IMG/VR virus record: IMGVR_UViG_3300042691_036113
Location: 1-29,013 of that record
Length of the DNA stretch: 29,013 nt
Reading direction: 5' to 3' (one strand)
Source of the DNA: a virus
Part shown: positions 6,000 to 14,450 of the stretch, piece by piece
Position numbering within the stretch: position 1 is the stretch's first letter
How the letters are laid out: every line of letters starts with the position of its first letter
Notes under the pieces: model-generated
What the model was told of the DNA's origin: nothing
Database searches by the model: none
Seen by the model: only the letters and a program-made list of their open reading frames with translations
Position numbers and translations under genes: made by a program

Positions 6000-6702
6000 T
6001 TGGATATCCTATAAATGATAGTATGCAATATCTATTTTTGTCTCCGATTACTTCTGTAACAGTGTGTTCTATATCAAATTCTTTTAAATCTAAAATAGCT
6101 ATATTTCCAATTTTTGGTATAACTTTTTCAGATTTATTTAATATAAGTATTCCACCATTTTCTTCATCGTATTCTTCATTCAAATAAATTAAAACAACGC
6201 ACAACCTACCATCTACTTTTCCATCTTTATGGTTTTGTAAAAAACACCCTTTACCATACATTGTAAATTGTGAGTTAAATTTCAATGGTTGTGTATCATC
6301 TACATCGTAGAAATATCTGGCAATCTTATTAAAATATGGTTTAAAATAATTTTGTACATCCATTTTTTTATCAGCTGCATTCCAATACCAAATCTGAAAT
6401 AAATCTTCTTTCAAATATGAACTTCTTATATAGTTTTTTATTTTTTCAGCTTCTTCGTATGTATCAGCATCGTGCATTGACCCTCCTGTTCCATTAAAAA
6501 TATCCGATATTACGATATCATCCATTAAATCTCTGTTGGTTATATCAAGTCTAATACCTGACATTATTTTTTTGTATTCAGAGTCATCCGAACCTATCAT
6601 ATGCTTTTTTATACCAGATTCCATTTTTTCATCAAAATCTGAAATATGGAAATAGCAATATCCTTCCGTTTTTAATTTATTTTTTAATTCTTCTTTAGTC
6701 AT
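5989..6702 (-). CDS. 2-oxoglutarate/Fe(II)-dependent oxygenase (prolyl-4-hydroxylase-like), copy 2
   Basis: The double-stranded beta-helix iron site is seen: NHKD gives His158-x-Asp160, the distal His is 213 in IEHTVTEV, and Arg224 in NRYCILSF is the expected 2OG anchor. YLNEEYDEENGGILIL (173-188) is the hallmark strand between them in P4H-type enzymes. The N-terminal 140 residues are a helical extension. These enzymes hydroxylate side chains of proteins, nucleobases or small molecules using O2 and 2-oxoglutarate. It is a paralogue of the next gene upstream (6695-7387), sharing YFYDxDD and KGCFL, though strongly diverged. The position inside a glycosyltransferase cluster suggests hydroxylation of an acceptor before glycosylation; the substrate is not visible. 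Confidence 0.85.
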   Translation of the reverse strand: MTKEELKNKLKTEGYCYFHISDFDEKMESGIKKHMIGSDDSEYKKIMSGIRLDITNRDLMDDIVISDIFNGTGGSMHDADTYEEAEKIKNYIRSSYLKEDLFQIWYWNAADKKMDVQNYFKPYFNKIARYFYDVDDTQPLKFNSQFTMYGKGCFLQNHKDGKVDGRLCVVLIYLNEEYDEENGGILILNKSEKVIPKIGNIAILDLKEFDIEHTVTEVIGDKNRYCILSFIGYPNEK

Positions 6703-7387
6703 TTTTTACTAAATTTTTTTTATCAAATGGAAAACAAATTATAGTATATCTTTCTACATCGTTTACTACTTGCTCAACCTGGTGGTATATATCAAAATTT
6801 TGTAGGTCTATAATTGCCACAGTTCCAAATTCAGGAATTACTTTATAATCAATACCATCATCTCCTCTTAAAATTAAATTACCACCATCTTCTTCTTTCC
6901 AATTTTCATTAAGATACACTAACATAGATGCATAATTTTTAACAGGGCTCTTACCATCTATGTGGTCATTTAAAAAGCATCCTTTGTTATATAAAGAAAT
7001 ACTTATATCTAAGTTTAAATCGGTATCATCATCTATATCATAAAAATATTTGGTAAGTTCTTTGAATAGTTTTCTCAAACTATTACTTCCATGTGTTGGA
7101 TACCCATATAACCATATTTGAACTATATCTTCTTTTTTTAAAGATAAAATTTTTTCATCTTTAAGTTTACTAGCTTCTTCGAATGTTTTATAATCTCCAT
7201 TTATACCTTTTTCTTCTACTGATTCGACAAAATCGGCCCTAAGATAAGTCATATTTTCTCTTTGAGACTCTATTTTATTACATTTATATTTACTTACAAT
7301 ATCATATAATTCTGAACTCAATTCAGCAATATTAAAACTACAATATCCATTTTTATGTAGATGTTCTTTTGCTTCTAAAATATTCAT
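6695..7387 (-). CDS. 2-oxoglutarate/Fe(II)-dependent oxygenase (prolyl-4-hydroxylase-like), copy 1
   Basis: Iron ligands are His142 and Asp144 (NDHIDGK), distal His202 (IYHQVEQV) and the 2OG-binding Arg213 (ERYTIICF). The strand YLNENWKEEDGGNLIL (158-173) is characteristic of this fold. It is 230 aa with the same layout as the downstream copy at 5989-6702, so the two arose by duplication; overall identity looks low outside the core. Its ATG overlaps the stop of the glycosyltransferase gene upstream (ATGA), preceded by the A-rich leader AAATAAATTAAT. Both copies keep all iron and cosubstrate residues, so both are probably active, perhaps on different targets. Confidence 0.87.
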   Translation of the reverse strand: MNILEAKEHLHKNGYCSFNIAELSSELYDIVSKYKCNKIESQRENMTYLRADFVESVEEKGINGDYKTFEEASKLKDEKILSLKKEDIVQIWLYGYPTHGSNSLRKLFKELTKYFYDIDDDTDLNLDISISLYNKGCFLNDHIDGKSPVKNYASMLVYLNENWKEEDGGNLILRGDDGIDYKVIPEFGTVAIIDLQNFDIYHQVEQVVNDVERYTIICFPFDKKNLVKND

Positions 7388-8286
7388 ATTAATTTATTTA
7401 ATTCTGATTGAAAGTTATCAAATGCTTTCTTTTTAAATTCTTCTTTTCTATCAATTCTATTTATGATAGAGTCATAATGCTTTCTATTTCTATAAATATA
7501 GTTCTCACAAACAATATAATTTTTTAATTTAAACTGATATATGTTTGCACCACTTTGGTTTAATTTTTCAATACCCCACATCAAAAATGTATCATCCGGT
7601 CCATATGCGCCCATTGATTCTGGCAAAGGTATTCTATCTAATAAAGGTTTTGATAAAAGAGTGAACCAACCTGCTCCAAATTTTGTCTTTGGTTGGCCTG
7701 GCACATCATTGAATACTGTTTCCAATTCGACATCACCAACTTCACCACTTTCTGCAAATGGATTATTAGTTTTACAATAATCTAATGGTTTATTCATATA
7801 GTTTATATTAACTAAACAATCCCAAGTTGCATCCCAATATTTAACTATTTCAGGAGTTATAAAGTATTTATCAACAATAGGGTCGGTTTCTTTTAATCTA
7901 TCAATACTTGCTTCCAAATAATAAAGAATTTTATCATCAAAACAAATATCAGTATCTAACCAAATGAAGTGAGTTGCATCTTTGCATTCCATATGTGCAT
8001 ATCTTTTAGTTTGGAATGCGCCGAAGATTTCATCTCTAATTTGATAAGTTGCTTTTCCTGCCCAATCTGTGAGTGGTTTTAATGAATTGAATCTATCTAT
8101 AAAAAATTGCTTATCTACTTTAGAATTTTCCCAATCAAATAAGTAATCGGAAACTGAAAATGAAATGTAAAATTCATAATTGTTACCATCTACGAATTTA
8201 GATGCTTTATTCAAATCAACCAATACTCTTTCTAAATCATCCAACTCATGTGGCATTACGAAAGATGTTATAACTATTTTTTTCAT
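7384..8286 (-). CDS. GT-A-fold glycosyltransferase, 300 aa
   Basis: A Rossmann-like N-terminus (KKIVITSFVMP) leads to FIWLDTDICFDD, where Asp111-x-Asp113 is a DxD nucleotide-sugar/metal motif. Later, GAGWFTLLSK and AYGPDDTFLMWG (about 226-238) match the acceptor-side segment (usually xDD or ED) of GT-A enzymes of the GT2 type. It therefore probably transfers a sugar from a nucleotide donor in the cytoplasm. There is no membrane anchor. It overlaps both neighbours by 4 bases and belongs to the run of sugar-transfer genes between 7384 and 13618. Donor and acceptor are unknown. Confidence 0.8.
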   Translation of the reverse strand: MKKIVITSFVMPHELDDLERVLVDLNKASKFVDGNNYEFYISFSVSDYLFDWENSKVDKQFFIDRFNSLKPLTDWAGKATYQIRDEIFGAFQTKRYAHMECKDATHFIWLDTDICFDDKILYYLEASIDRLKETDPIVDKYFITPEIVKYWDATWDCLVNINYMNKPLDYCKTNNPFAESGEVGDVELETVFNDVPGQPKTKFGAGWFTLLSKPLLDRIPLPESMGAYGPDDTFLMWGIEKLNQSGANIYQFKLKNYIVCENYIYRNRKHYDSIINRIDRKEEFKKKAFDNFQSELNKLI

Positions 8287-9059
8287 TTGTATTTGTTTTC
8301 TATTAAATATTTCAATTCTTGTTTTCTATCATATTGATGAACTAATACATATGGTACTTCTCCATTCATAACAATTTCATTTTCGATAGAATATGTTTTC
8401 TTTTCAAATCTATTATCTTTTGTTAATGTATCTACTTGTAATGCAAAATCAGAATTAAGTTGGATTTTATTTGATAATAAACTATTATTGATTATTAGAT
8501 TTAATGCACTTTGGTCAGTAAAATGTCTTGTATCTCCTGCCTGTGATACCAACCACACTAATTGTAATAAGTCTTTTACTGATTGATATTTTCCGGCAAT
8601 AACACCAACATTTGCTACTACATTTTGTTTTATGGAATCCCAAAATATAGGCCCATATCCTTCGTGAATGTTTTTATGTGCCCAGGGTTCATCTTCATTT
8701 TTAATACATTCGGATGCAACTATGATTTCTGATTTCAAATTTTCAAATAACCAATTAGATGGATTAGTTTGCCATACAATATCTCTAACATCCGTTGTTA
8801 TAATACGATTCCATTTTCTTTCATCATTTTGTAAAAACCACCACATATCAATCAATCTTTTCATATGCGGATGTCCTTGCAATTCTGCACCATAGCATTC
8901 CCAACCCTTTGTTGTAAGATATTCAATTGTTTCAGATGGCAGATTATAACATATCATTATTTTATCACCTTCAAACCCACTATCATTTAGGGATTCTACA
9001 TATATCTTAATCTTTTCTGGCAGATAGTTTGCTATTGCTGATATAACTAAGTCTTTCAT
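8283..9059 (-). CDS. Glycosyltransferase-like protein (GT-A nucleotide-diphospho-sugar transferase type), 258 aa
   Basis: I start at the ATG at 9059, where TAATG joins it to the previous stop; an ATG at 9080 would add seven residues and a 22-base overlap. IITTDVRDIVWQTNP (86-100) is a DxRD motif seen in a GT-A-like transferase family often found in phage and capsule clusters. QLVWLVSQAGDTRHFTDQSALN follows and resembles the acceptor region (TDQ) of that family. No membrane segment is seen. The product is probably a cytoplasmic sugar transferase, but this family is poorly characterised and the activity is inferred. Confidence 0.72.
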   Translation of the reverse strand: MKDLVISAIANYLPEKIKIYVESLNDSGFEGDKIMICYNLPSETIEYLTTKGWECYGAELQGHPHMKRLIDMWWFLQNDERKWNRIITTDVRDIVWQTNPSNWLFENLKSEIIVASECIKNEDEPWAHKNIHEGYGPIFWDSIKQNVVANVGVIAGKYQSVKDLLQLVWLVSQAGDTRHFTDQSALNLIINNSLLSNKIQLNSDFALQVDTLTKDNRFEKKTYSIENEIVMNGEVPYVLVHQYDRKQELKYLIENKYK

Positions 9060-9799
9060 TATCTTCCGTATTTTTGCCAATCGTTATGCATAAATAATCC
9101 TTCATTATGCCCTACTTTATAATTTTGTTGAACCCACCATTTACCTATATTCCCTTCTAATGCAATCCCTTCTCCTGCAAATGGTTTAACAACATCTAAA
9201 TAAAACTGCTTCTTATACAAACATGGGTTGTTCGTCCAATTACCATATCGAGAAGTAGTCCAAAACATATCTTCTGATTTTTTAATAAACTCTGAAAACT
9301 CAATATCAGGTTCACACCAATGTAGTGAATCTAATAAATGTGGTGATTGTGCACCAATCTCATCATCATAATAAGTCAATTCTTGTCCTTTATGTCTAAA
9401 TGAAAAATGTGGGTTACCTGGATTCTTTCTATGTCTTAGACGAACTACATCCATTCCCATTTCAATCGCTGCTATACTTCTTTTTAATGTGTTGTATGTG
9501 GTTTCTTTATCTTCTATTAGATTCCAATCGTGCTCTAAAACCAAAACATAATTAGATTGTGCATTTTCAGTAAGTCTTATGAATCCCCTACCAATCCCAA
9601 TGTTAGATTGTAAAGCAATAAAATCTAATCCAAAATGTCTAGCTATTTCAATATCTTGCATAGTTGATTCTTGAAATAAAATAGTTACATCATTTACCAT
9701 ATCAAATAATCCATTATTATGATATGTTGTTAGGGTATCCACTAATACCTGTCCGCTATGCCAGGAAAGTATTCCGATACTAATTGGTAATTTATCCAT
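9059..9799 (-). CDS. GT2-like glycosyltransferase, 246 aa
   Basis: The N-terminus SIGILSWHSGQVLVDTLTTY is a typical GT2 opening (short strand, then a helix). VLVLEHDW (85-92, Glu89-His-Asp91) stands where the DxD motif would be, with His in place of the first acid, a variant seen in some phage and viral GT-A proteins. The C-terminal half is Trp-rich and contains WTTSRYGNWTNNP and KWWVQQNYK. Start at 9799; an ATG two codons upstream (9805) is equally possible. It overlaps the upstream GT2 gene by a few bases and its stop overlaps the next start (TAATG). Donor and acceptor are unknown, and the altered acidic motif leaves activity somewhat uncertain. Confidence 0.75.
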   Translation of the reverse strand: MDKLPISIGILSWHSGQVLVDTLTTYHNNGLFDMVNDVTILFQESTMQDIEIARHFGLDFIALQSNIGIGRGFIRLTENAQSNYVLVLEHDWNLIEDKETTYNTLKRSIAAIEMGMDVVRLRHRKNPGNPHFSFRHKGQELTYYDDEIGAQSPHLLDSLHWCEPDIEFSEFIKKSEDMFWTTSRYGNWTNNPCLYKKQFYLDVVKPFAGEGIALEGNIGKWWVQQNYKVGHNEGLFMHNDWQKYGR

Positions 9800-10430
9800 G
9801 TACAAATAATTTTAAAAAGTTAATTTGGTCTTGTTTTTTTCTTTCATCCCATTCCTTTTCATCGGATGTTGTACTCATTTCGGTTTCCACTTTAAAATTT
9901 CTTAAAATACCTTTTGGTGTGGGATTTATATCTTTAATAAAATTATCACCATACCATATTTTTATATTTTCAGGAATATCAATCCAATGTTTTTTATTTA
10001 AGATAATAAAGCATCCCCATCCCCAATCGTTTATGCCAGTCCTCCATACATCAATATATGGTCCTCTATCTTCATCAATAGGGTCTTTATAGTTTCCTTC
10101 ACCCATACCAATAATTCCGAATTGAGAAAGAACATCTTCGGTAATTACTCCAAAGATATTTGTATCAAAGTTAATATCATCGTTTAACAATGCTATATAA
10201 TTATTTTTAGCAAGTTTAATTCCTAAATTCCAAGCTGGGTTTACATATATGTTTTCACCTGTTTGAACTAATTTTACTTTATCCAATGCTTCAAAGTATT
10301 CGAAGAATTTACCACCATTATCTATTAGTATAATCTCATCAACATATTCACATTTTATTAAATCAAACAATAATTTATTAATTCGGTTTGATTTCCAAAG
10401 CGTTGGTATTACGATTGTGTATTTATCCAT
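9792..10430 (-). CDS. GT2-family glycosyltransferase, 212 aa
   Basis: The opening YTIVIPTLWKSNRINKLL and LIDNG (36-40) are GT2 signatures, and NPAWNLGIKLAKNNYIALLNDD gives the Asn-Asp84-Asp85 motif that binds metal and the nucleotide sugar. GWGCFIILNKKHW (about 137-149) is the usual acceptor-side segment. It is shorter than many GT2 proteins but has the whole catalytic domain. It overlaps the methyltransferase gene by 22 bases. No membrane helix, so a soluble transferase working with its neighbours on a common glycan is likely. Confidence 0.85.
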   Translation of the reverse strand: MDKYTIVIPTLWKSNRINKLLFDLIKCEYVDEIILIDNGGKFFEYFEALDKVKLVQTGENIYVNPAWNLGIKLAKNNYIALLNDDINFDTNIFGVITEDVLSQFGIIGMGEGNYKDPIDEDRGPYIDVWRTGINDWGWGCFIILNKKHWIDIPENIKIWYGDNFIKDINPTPKGILRNFKVETEMSTTSDEKEWDERKKQDQINFLKLFVHG

Positions 10431-11008
10431 TCAACAAAATTTTGTGGTGTAATAATATTCAACATTGTCCATTGGTTTATTCTGAAATATGAATATGTTT
10501 TATAATTTTCAGTTAGCGGATGATATGGTATATTTGTACCTCTACGAATGATTGCGCATCCATAATCAGTATTAATTACTTTTATATCTAAATCTATTCT
10601 TTCAACTCTTAATTCGGCAATTGCTTTCCACACATCTCCTGTCCATTCTCTTCCGTGGTCATCTCTTGCTTGCATATCTTCGGTAGATGGTAAACAATCG
10701 TGACAAACTATTGTACCATTATCTGATAAATGATTAAGTGAATTTTCAATATCTTTCAAAACCTGGTCATCGTGATGTAATCCATCTATGAAGATAATAT
10801 CATATTTCACATCATCTGAAATAGATTTAAAATATTCATCTGATGTTCCAACGAATGTTACCTCACCTCTGGGAAATGGGTCAATAGAAACTTTACATTC
10901 CGCATTTACTTTATCAAAATTGGATGTAGGGTCTTGCGTTCCAACTTCTAAATACGATTTGTATCCGTATTTTTGGATAAGTGCATTTATAATATCTGTT
11001 CTTTTCAT
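10409..11008 (-). CDS. Class I SAM-dependent methyltransferase, 199 aa
   Basis: The SAM-binding motif I is YLEVGTQDP (19-27), the acidic end of strand 2 is SIDPF (41-45), and FIDGLHHDDQVLKDI (73-87) is the motif of the Methyltransf_24-type family often found in glycan clusters. GTIVCHDCLP (98-107) follows. The HHDD and HDC residues could bind a metal. It probably methylates a sugar or other small acceptor. DNA-methylase motifs (DPPY/NPPY or PC) are absent. It is joined to the acetyltransferase gene by TAATG. Confidence 0.82.
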   Translation of the reverse strand: MKRTDIINALIQKYGYKSYLEVGTQDPTSNFDKVNAECKVSIDPFPRGEVTFVGTSDEYFKSISDDVKYDIIFIDGLHHDDQVLKDIENSLNHLSDNGTIVCHDCLPSTEDMQARDDHGREWTGDVWKAIAELRVERIDLDIKVINTDYGCAIIRRGTNIPYHPLTENYKTYSYFRINQWTMLNIITPQNFVEWINTQS

Positions 11009-11529
11009 TATGTTAAGGTGTTTAATTTTTCAATATCGTTTGAGCAAAGTATATCTGAAATTTCATTTATCTCATTTTCAGGTTTATCCCACCATTTTAA
11101 TTCTAAAAGTTTGTTGATAACTTCATCACTAAATCTTTTTCTGATTTGTTTTGCAGGATTTCCTCCTACTATCGTATATGGTGGTACATCTTTAGTAACT
11201 ACACTATTTGCAGCAACCACTGCCCCATCCGCAATTCTAACTCCACTCATTATTGTACACGATGTTCCTAACCAAACATCATTTCCGATAGTAACATCTC
11301 CCTTCGTTGACGGATGCCCATGGTCTTTTTTAACCTTTGGAAATTCAGTTTCTCTAATATGTCCAAATGGATAAGTAGTAAACCAATCCACTCTATGATT
11401 TGCTCCTAAAAATACGGTCACACCTTCTGCTATTGAGCAAAACTTACCTATTCTTAAAGTTTTACCTTCATTACCATGTATAATTTTAATTCCATCATGC
11501 CCGTATGTATTACTTCCTACTTCTTTCAT
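11008..11529 (-). CDS. Hexapeptide-repeat O-acetyltransferase (CatB/Vat-like)
   Basis: 173 residues with left-handed beta-helix repeats (IGKFCSIAEGVTVFLGANH, then VTIGNDVWLGTSCTIMSGVRIADGAVVAANSVV split by an insertion). His45 in GANHRVDWFTTYPF is the catalytic histidine position of the xenobiotic acetyltransferase subgroup. The end segment IVGGNPAKQIRKRF is the usual closing motif. These enzymes move acetyl from acetyl-CoA to hydroxyl groups. Within a glycan cluster the likely acceptor is a sugar, not an antibiotic, although CatB and Vat are close relatives. Start at 11529 overlaps the upstream glycosyltransferase gene by 20 bases. Confidence 0.88.
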   Translation of the reverse strand: MKEVGSNTYGHDGIKIIHGNEGKTLRIGKFCSIAEGVTVFLGANHRVDWFTTYPFGHIRETEFPKVKKDHGHPSTKGDVTIGNDVWLGTSCTIMSGVRIADGAVVAANSVVTKDVPPYTIVGGNPAKQIRKRFSDEVINKLLELKWWDKPENEINEISDILCSNDIEKLNTLT

Positions 11530-12376
11530 ATGCTGCTATTAATTTATCTACCACCTGAATTTGTGTGTAATTATGCAATACTTTCATCATACCATTATGT
11601 GCTATTCTTTCCCTCTCTTCTTCGTTTTCATTGTAGAAATTCATCTTTTCTATACAATCAAACATATCATCATAATAAACAATATCCACTCTATCTACAA
11701 AGATATCTCTTAATCCGGTTTCCGGTGGTAGGTTATCGGTTAGTACCATTTTCCCACAAGCCATACCTTCAAAAATTCTGCGAGTAATTTCTTTCCATCT
11801 GCTATTCTGAATTACCATCATACCACTATTTAAAAATTCGGTATGTTCTTTCGGTCCTAATCCATTTCTATTACCAACTGCTCCTTCTGCCCAATTTGTA
11901 AGATAATCCAAAAAATCAGAATTACCAAATCCTCTTGTGGTAACTGCAACATACTTAGGTTCTAAATTCATAGGAAATTGAACTTTGGTATCAGCAAAGT
12001 GATTTATCCATTCTGCATTAATACCTCTATTACGATACTCTATCGCCGATTGCTTATCCGGTGTGATTGTATAATGAAATCTATTTGCTTTTGGATAGTT
12101 TCTTTCAAAGTTTTGCGGGTCATCTGCACTTTCTTGTATCCAAAATGCAGAAACTAAATCTTTATTCAAATATTGCGAATCAAATCTACCCCAATCCATA
12201 AACAATACTATGTCCGTTTGTGGTTTGGAATCTACCCAATTCTTTAAATCGTTATCATTTGTTTTAATTATATCAACTATCCACCCTCTTTCTTTGAACT
12301 CATTTACCAAAGCCATTGGCGTAGACCAAACTTCACCATCTTTATAATCGTATATAAATGTTATCTTATTTTGCAT
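11510..12376 (-). CDS. GT-B-fold glycosyltransferase (GT1/GT4-like), 288 aa
   Basis: The N-terminal domain is short. The C-terminal donor-binding part contains SRWKEITRRIFEGMACGKMVLTDN (about 192-215), matching the E-x7-E region of group 1 transferases, with Glu203 as the donor-sugar contact. The N-terminal half has FIYDYKDGEVWSTPMALVNEF and AFWIQESADDP, typical of GT-B acceptor domains. At 288 aa it is smaller than the usual 350-400, mainly because of a reduced N-terminal domain. No membrane segment. It overlaps both neighbours. A nucleotide-sugar-dependent transferase is well supported; the specificity is unknown. Confidence 0.8.
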   Translation of the reverse strand: MQNKITFIYDYKDGEVWSTPMALVNEFKERGWIVDIIKTNDNDLKNWVDSKPQTDIVLFMDWGRFDSQYLNKDLVSAFWIQESADDPQNFERNYPKANRFHYTITPDKQSAIEYRNRGINAEWINHFADTKVQFPMNLEPKYVAVTTRGFGNSDFLDYLTNWAEGAVGNRNGLGPKEHTEFLNSGMMVIQNSRWKEITRRIFEGMACGKMVLTDNLPPETGLRDIFVDRVDIVYYDDMFDCIEKMNFYNENEEERERIAHNGMMKVLHNYTQIQVVDKLIAAYERSRK

Positions 12377-12995
12377 ATTCTTCTCTTTTAAATTCGATTA
12401 GATAGTGGTTTTCACCTTCTCTATTATATGGTGAGTATGGCTTCCAATTGATTCCATTTTGTATATACTCAACTTCTGCATTAAATCGATTATCTTTATT
12501 TTTTTCTATTTTTATTGTTTTAGCATATTCGGATTTCATCCACCAAAAGTTGCCTGAATATATTCTCCATTTTCCAGCTCTACCTAATAAAACACCATAT
12601 GTATTAAAATCGGTTTTTTCAAATATTTTAAATACATCCATTACCCTTTCTATATTAAAGTAATTCATCAGATGTCTCCAATTTTTAATATTTTCATTGG
12701 ATTGTTTAGATGCGCCTTTTGTGTGAAGATACAAAATATAATCAGAATCTCCAAATTTATCTTTATCTTTTTCTATCAAATCCAATGTAACAAATTCATT
12801 TCCTCTTACACGGACATCTCTTATATTGTCAAATTTTTCAAATAAATGAGATATAGAATAGTTATCTTCACCAATAGAAATTCCTATATTTAAATTATAA
12901 GGAAATTCAAAATGTTTTTTTATTAGATTGTACTGCTCATCTATTATGGATTCAACCCCATCTATTGCATATATGTGATAATATATGTGAACCAT
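12366..12995 (-). CDS. Putative glycosyltransferase-like protein (YLHTKG family), 209 aa
   Basis: Contains YILYLHTKGAS (86-96), WRHLMNYF (106-113) and YSGNFWWMKSEY (146-157). I recall this trio from a family of proteins in capsule and phage sugar clusters thought to have a GT-A fold, where YxHTKG stands at the usual DxD place and SGNFWW at the acceptor end. No classical DxD is present, so catalysis is uncertain. It is flanked by a GT2 (TAATG joined at 12995) and a GT-B enzyme. Confidence in the fold is moderate; it may also modify sugars in another way. Confidence 0.65.
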   Translation of the reverse strand: MVHIYYHIYAIDGVESIIDEQYNLIKKHFEFPYNLNIGISIGEDNYSISHLFEKFDNIRDVRVRGNEFVTLDLIEKDKDKFGDSDYILYLHTKGASKQSNENIKNWRHLMNYFNIERVMDVFKIFEKTDFNTYGVLLGRAGKWRIYSGNFWWMKSEYAKTIKIEKNKDNRFNAEVEYIQNGINWKPYSPYNREGENHYLIEFKREEYAK

Positions 12996-13618
12996 TATAA
13001 CGTATCGTAATAGTTATTTTGTTTTTCTTGTCTTTCTATTGTTTTTGGATGCTTAATGCAATAGATTTCATCTGTAGGAAATGCAGTATAGTTTTCAAAA
13101 CCACCTATTCTTTCGTGCACTTTACCAACCCACCCAATAGTTTTTTTGTTTTTATAGATACGGGTCTGAACATCAGGAAAGTTAACCCATCCCTTTTCAT
13201 TAACTTGCCATCCCCATTTTTGAATATGTGATTGGGTTAATCCTTCTACTGTGTTTATACGAGGAACTACTATTAAATCTTTATCTGTATTTGAATCTAA
13301 TAACATTTCCATATTTACAATTAAATCAGGCATAAGATATTCATCTGCATCTAATTGAAATATCCACTCACCCTTACATTGTGAGTTTAATAAATTTTTC
13401 CATTGTGCAAAATCGTTATCAAATTCGGATTCAATCAATGTGATGTGGTCTGCGTTTGCTTGTAACTCTAAATACTCTACCAATTCAGTAGGTGCTTTAG
13501 GAGTATCTAATAAAACTACGATTTCTGAATTTTCTTCTTTATAATTTAGTAATTGATTTACTAAACGAATTGTTTCTTCGACTTCATTACAAGCCGTTAT
13601 TGCGTAACTTAATTTCAT
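12995..13618 (-). CDS. GT2-family glycosyltransferase (WaaE/KdtX-like), 207 aa
   Basis: LSYAITACNEVEETIRLV (3-20) is the GT2 opening and FQLDADEYLMPDL (87-99, DADE at 90-93) is the DxD-containing motif. WVGKVHERIGG (about 163-173) is the acceptor segment seen in the WaaE/KdtX branch, which adds glucose to lipopolysaccharide core in enterobacteria. At 207 aa it is a little shorter than that group. It overlaps the end of the epimerase gene by 32 bases, an unusually long overlap, but the N-terminal motif fixes the start. Substrate unknown. Confidence 0.87.
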   Translation of the reverse strand: MKLSYAITACNEVEETIRLVNQLLNYKEENSEIVVLLDTPKAPTELVEYLELQANADHITLIESEFDNDFAQWKNLLNSQCKGEWIFQLDADEYLMPDLIVNMEMLLDSNTDKDLIVVPRINTVEGLTQSHIQKWGWQVNEKGWVNFPDVQTRIYKNKKTIGWVGKVHERIGGFENYTAFPTDEIYCIKHPKTIERQEKQNNYYDTL

Positions 13619-14450
13619 CTATATAACTTTTTAATTTATCAGTTGGTTGCCATCCTAATCTTTCGATAGCATCATTATTGATTCTTAATGTTTCTCTGTA
13701 ATTTCCTTTGACATCATCTACATATTCTTTTTTAATATCACCAAACATATCAGCAACTTCATTTAGGGAATAATTTTTTCCTGTCCCCAATTCCCAAGCA
13801 TCTTCATGCTTTTCATCACTTTCTGCTATTCGGATTAATCCATCAACAATATCATTGATGTGAGTAAAATCTCTACGTTGCTCACCATCGCCATGTATTA
13901 AAATTGGTTCTTCTTTTTTGATTGCTGCTCTCCACAATCCAATTACAGCAGCCATATGCGAATCTACTAACTCACCAGGTCCATATACATTATAGAATCT
14001 TACTATCTCTGCATTCAACTCATATACCCTCTTAAACATCTTTATCCATTCTTCACCCATATGTTTACTCATAGCATACGGTGATAACATTGGATTATGA
14101 TGACGAGATGAAGAACCGGCATAAATTAATTTAGAGCTATTATGATATGCATATTCAGTAACTTGCTTTGTACCATCTACATTACAACTAAAAGTTAAAG
14201 TTGGGTTTTTAAATGAGGGTTGAATTCTACTTAATGCTGCTAAATGAAAGATATAATCATATGATTTATCTTTAACATTATCCATAGCTCTAACATCACC
14301 ACCAATAAAATTCACAAATGGATGAATCTTAGCTTCCTTTCCAATAGATAAGTTATCAATAACATCTACATTATATCCTCTTTTAAGTAACTCTGATGAA
14401 AGGGCGTTACCAACAAAACCTGCTCCGCCTGTAACTAATGCCGTTTTCAT
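13587..14450 (-). CDS. NAD-dependent sugar-nucleotide epimerase/dehydratase (extended SDR)
   Basis: 287 residues with TGGAGFVG (7-14) for NAD binding, AALS (71-74), the catalytic GSSS (112-115) and YAMSK (Tyr125, Lys129), then RFYNVYGPGE and HGDGEQRRDFTHINDIVDG, characteristic of UDP-sugar 4-epimerases and related dehydratases. It is shorter than GalE (about 338 aa) but contains the complete fold, close to the WbpP/GalE-like bacterial and phage versions. It would supply an altered nucleotide sugar for the transferases around it. Whether it epimerises or dehydrates cannot be read from sequence. Joined by TAATG to the Pro/Gly/Ser-rich gene upstream. Confidence 0.88.
   Translation of the reverse strand: MKTALVTGGAGFVGNALSSELLKRGYNVDVIDNLSIGKEAKIHPFVNFIGGDVRAMDNVKDKSYDYIFHLAALSRIQPSFKNPTLTFSCNVDGTKQVTEYAYHNSSKLIYAGSSSRHHNPMLSPYAMSKHMGEEWIKMFKRVYELNAEIVRFYNVYGPGELVDSHMAAVIGLWRAAIKKEEPILIHGDGEQRRDFTHINDIVDGLIRIAESDEKHEDAWELGTGKNYSLNEVADMFGDIKKEYVDDVKGNYRETLRINNDAIERLGWQPTDKLKSYIDEIKLRNNGL

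Noticed and set aside
11008-11529. Chloramphenicol or streptogramin resistance acetyltransferase
   Set aside because: The family overlaps, but the setting among sugar genes favours a glycan acceptor; no resistance context is seen.
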